Below, in pieces: positions 4,989 to 6,139 of a stretch of DNA of 6,139 nucleotides. The stretch is from JBFXAN01 sp050184225 (GTDB taxonomy: Bacteria; Chloroflexota; Dehalococcoidia; CAUJGQ01), in the NCBI GenBank assembly GCA_050184225.1, contig JBFXAN010000267.1:1-6139 (forward strand), written 5' to 3'. Both the position numbers and the translations under genes were made by a program. The notes beneath the pieces are model-generated. The model ran no database searches, had not been told where the DNA came from, and worked only from the letters and a program-made list of their open reading frames with translations. Position 1 is the first letter of the stretch. Every line of letters begins with the position of its first letter.

Positions 4989-6035
4989 CTAGAACGTCGC
5001 CATGTCGCGGTGGATGCGATCGATCAGGAGGGGGACGCGCCACTCGAATTCGCCGGCGCGTGGGTTGGCGGCGGTGCCTTCGAGGAAGTGCATATAGAGA
5101 CCCTCGATGATGATCGCCAGCTTCCAGAGCGCGAGCGTGTAGTAGAACGGGAAGTTGCGCATGGAGCGCTTTGACCGTTCCTCGTACATCGCTACCATCT
5201 CCTCGCGCAGCGGGAAGCCGGGTTGCATCGTGACGACGTTGCCGCCGGGCAGCATCTGCTCCGGCGGTTCACCGGTATCGCCCCAATACGCCATCAGCCA
5301 GCCCAGGTCGGTCAGCGGATCGCCGAGCGTCGCCATCTCCCAATCAAAGATCGCCAGCATCTCCGTCGGCGCGGTCGGCGAGAAGATGACATTGTCGAGC
5401 TTGTAATCACCGTGGACCACGGCTGTCTCCGATTGCTCGGGGAGATTGCGCCGCAGCCACTCCGTCACCTCGGCAAGACCGGGTAGCGGACGCGTGCGCG
5501 TCATGGTCAGGTCAAGCTGTCCTGACCAGCGCCGAAGCTGCCGTTCGAGATAGCCGGCCGGCCGCCCGATCGCCGCCAACGCCGGCATGCGCCAATCGAC
5601 CGCGTGCAACTCCACGAGCGCGTCGACCATCTCGCCGCCGATCCGCCGTCGCTGCTCGACCGGTTCGAAGAGATCAGGAAGCTCGTCACGGATGACGACG
5701 CCGTCAACCCGCTCCATCAGATAGAAGGGCGCGCCGATCACCGCCTCATCATCACAGGCGATTACGGGTTGCGGGATGCGCGCCACCGTCCCCGTCAGGG
5801 CTTCCAGCACCCGAAACTCACGCAGCACATCGTGTGCCGTCGGCAGCAACTCCCCACGCGGCGGCCGGCGCAGGACCCACTGCCGCGCGCCACGTGAAAT
5901 GAAGAACGTTTCGTTGGAATATCCGGCCTCATGCCGGCTGATGGCAAGCGGCGCATCACCATCACCTGGCAGCCGCTCGCGAAGGAACCGCGTGAGTGTT
6001 GGGATATCGAGAAGACCAGGGAATTCTGACTGCAC
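4989..6035 (-). CDS. Phosphotransferase family protein (APH/ACAD10-11 kinase-like)
   Basis: A 348-residue protein kinase-like small-molecule phosphotransferase. Landmarks in order: EAGYSNETFFI (36-46, glycine-rich loop), WVLRRPP (53-59), LREFRVL (71-77, helix C Glu73), FYLMERVDG (104-112, hinge), VVHGDYKLDNVIF (206-218, catalytic Asp210 and Asn215) and IFDWEMATLGDP (229-240, metal-binding Asp231). The RRPP motif and DWEMATLGDPLTDLGW are typical of the branch related to the kinase domain of ACAD10/ACAD11, which in animals phosphorylates 4-hydroxyacyl-CoAs; bacterial members are uncharacterised or linked to lipid and acyl-CoA metabolism. All catalytic residues are present. The start is GTG, with the G-run repeat at 6043-6088 acting as a strong SD (GGAGGGG, 8 nt away); no in-frame start lies between. 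It is probably not part of the downstream DUF cassette function, though read-through is possible. Confidence 0.9.
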   Translation of the reverse strand: MQSEFPGLLDIPTLTRFLRERLPGDGDAPLAISRHEAGYSNETFFISRGARQWVLRRPPRGELLPTAHDVLREFRVLEALTGTVARIPQPVIACDDEAVIGAPFYLMERVDGVVIRDELPDLFEPVEQRRRIGGEMVDALVELHAVDWRMPALAAIGRPAGYLERQLRRWSGQLDLTMTRTRPLPGLAEVTEWLRRNLPEQSETAVVHGDYKLDNVIFSPTAPTEMLAIFDWEMATLGDPLTDLGWLMAYWGDTGEPPEQMLPGGNVVTMQPGFPLREEMVAMYEERSKRSMRNFPFYYTLALWKLAIIIEGLYMHFLEGTAANPRAGEFEWRVPLLIDRIHRDMATF

Positions 6036-6042
6036 GATCCAA

Positions 6043-6088
6043 ACCCCTCCCCCGGCCCCTCCCCCCGCTGGCGCGCGGAGCGGGGTGC
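6043..6088 (-). repeat. 46-bp G-run repeat, right copy, overlapping the kinase ribosome binding site
   Basis: This is the inverted partner of 10-55 with one mismatch (position 6071). On the minus strand it gives the hairpin arms CCCCGCT/AGCGGGG followed by four G runs separated by A, CC and A (6044-6066). Because the kinase GTG lies 8 nt downstream, the message would carry the G runs exactly where the ribosome must bind. The purine run doubles as a Shine-Dalgarno sequence. Confidence 0.8.
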
Positions 6089-6096
6089 ACTGGTCT

Positions 6097-6114
6097 GACG
6101 CTGCTACCAGCGTC
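6097..6114. repeat. Small hairpin at the right edge
   Basis: Perfect 7-bp arms GACGCTG and CAGCGTC (6097-6103 and 6108-6114) surround a 4-nt loop. In the plus direction it is followed by GTCTTC, in the minus direction by AGACCAG. It could be the weak terminator of a gene beyond the window or part of the kinase leader. No coding frame is supported in 6089-6139. Confidence 0.35.
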
Positions 6115-6139
6115 GTCTTCGCGACTAACTGGCGGTGGG

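Noticed and set aside
10..6088. Composite transposon or insertion sequence bounded by the inverted repeats
   Set aside because: No transposase, integrase or recombinase is encoded and no flanking target duplication is visible. The repeat looks like a dispersed intergenic element.

Overview
The window is high-GC (about 60-73% in the lines I counted), densely packed bacterial DNA in which every supported gene is on the minus strand. The mix of families (DUF2283, DUF6883 and DUF4926 together, Fsr-like MFS, ACAD10/11-type phosphotransferase), the absent or weak Shine-Dalgarno at one gene, and the G/C-run intergenic repeats would suit a Chloroflexota (Thermomicrobia-like) or other deep-branching high-GC bacterium. 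This is a guess from gene content, not a phylogenetic result.

Reading in the direction of transcription (right to left): the window edge carries a small hairpin and one copy of a 46-bp G-run repeat. That repeat supplies the ribosome binding region of a GTG-started phosphotransferase (4989-6035). Next is a compact cassette of three small genes with noticeably lower GC (about 50-53% in places): DUF2283 (4656-4883), DUF6883 (4298-4630) and DUF4926 (4044-4286). Then comes a self-contained mini transcription unit with promoter, strong SD, a 30-residue Gly/Lys-rich protein (3856-3948) and a hairpin terminator (3810-3840).

The second half is a three-gene set: an acyl-CoA-dehydrogenase-fold flavoprotein lacking the catalytic Glu (2521-3693), an SsuD-like luciferase-type flavin monooxygenase (1355-2452) and an Fsr-like MFS transporter (62-1264). 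Upstream of the first gene is a promoter (-35 at 3762-3767, 17-nt spacer, -10 at 3739-3744) whose start region coincides with a palindrome, GACTAAATTAGTC. This palindrome closely resembles the IscR/Rrf2-type operator. The transporter gene has two hairpins and a -10-like TATACT placed exactly as for leaderless transcription just upstream.

The most interesting hypothesis is a regulated two-flavoprotein oxygenase operon, possibly for scavenging an organosulfur or related compound. Both enzymes have lost the diagnostic residues of their best-known relatives. The second is the three-DUF cassette, a possible toxin/antitoxin-like module. The same 46-bp repeat closes the left end of the window in inverted orientation (45 of 46 positions identical), so the whole interval is bracketed by inverted copies of a G-quadruplex-capable repeat.
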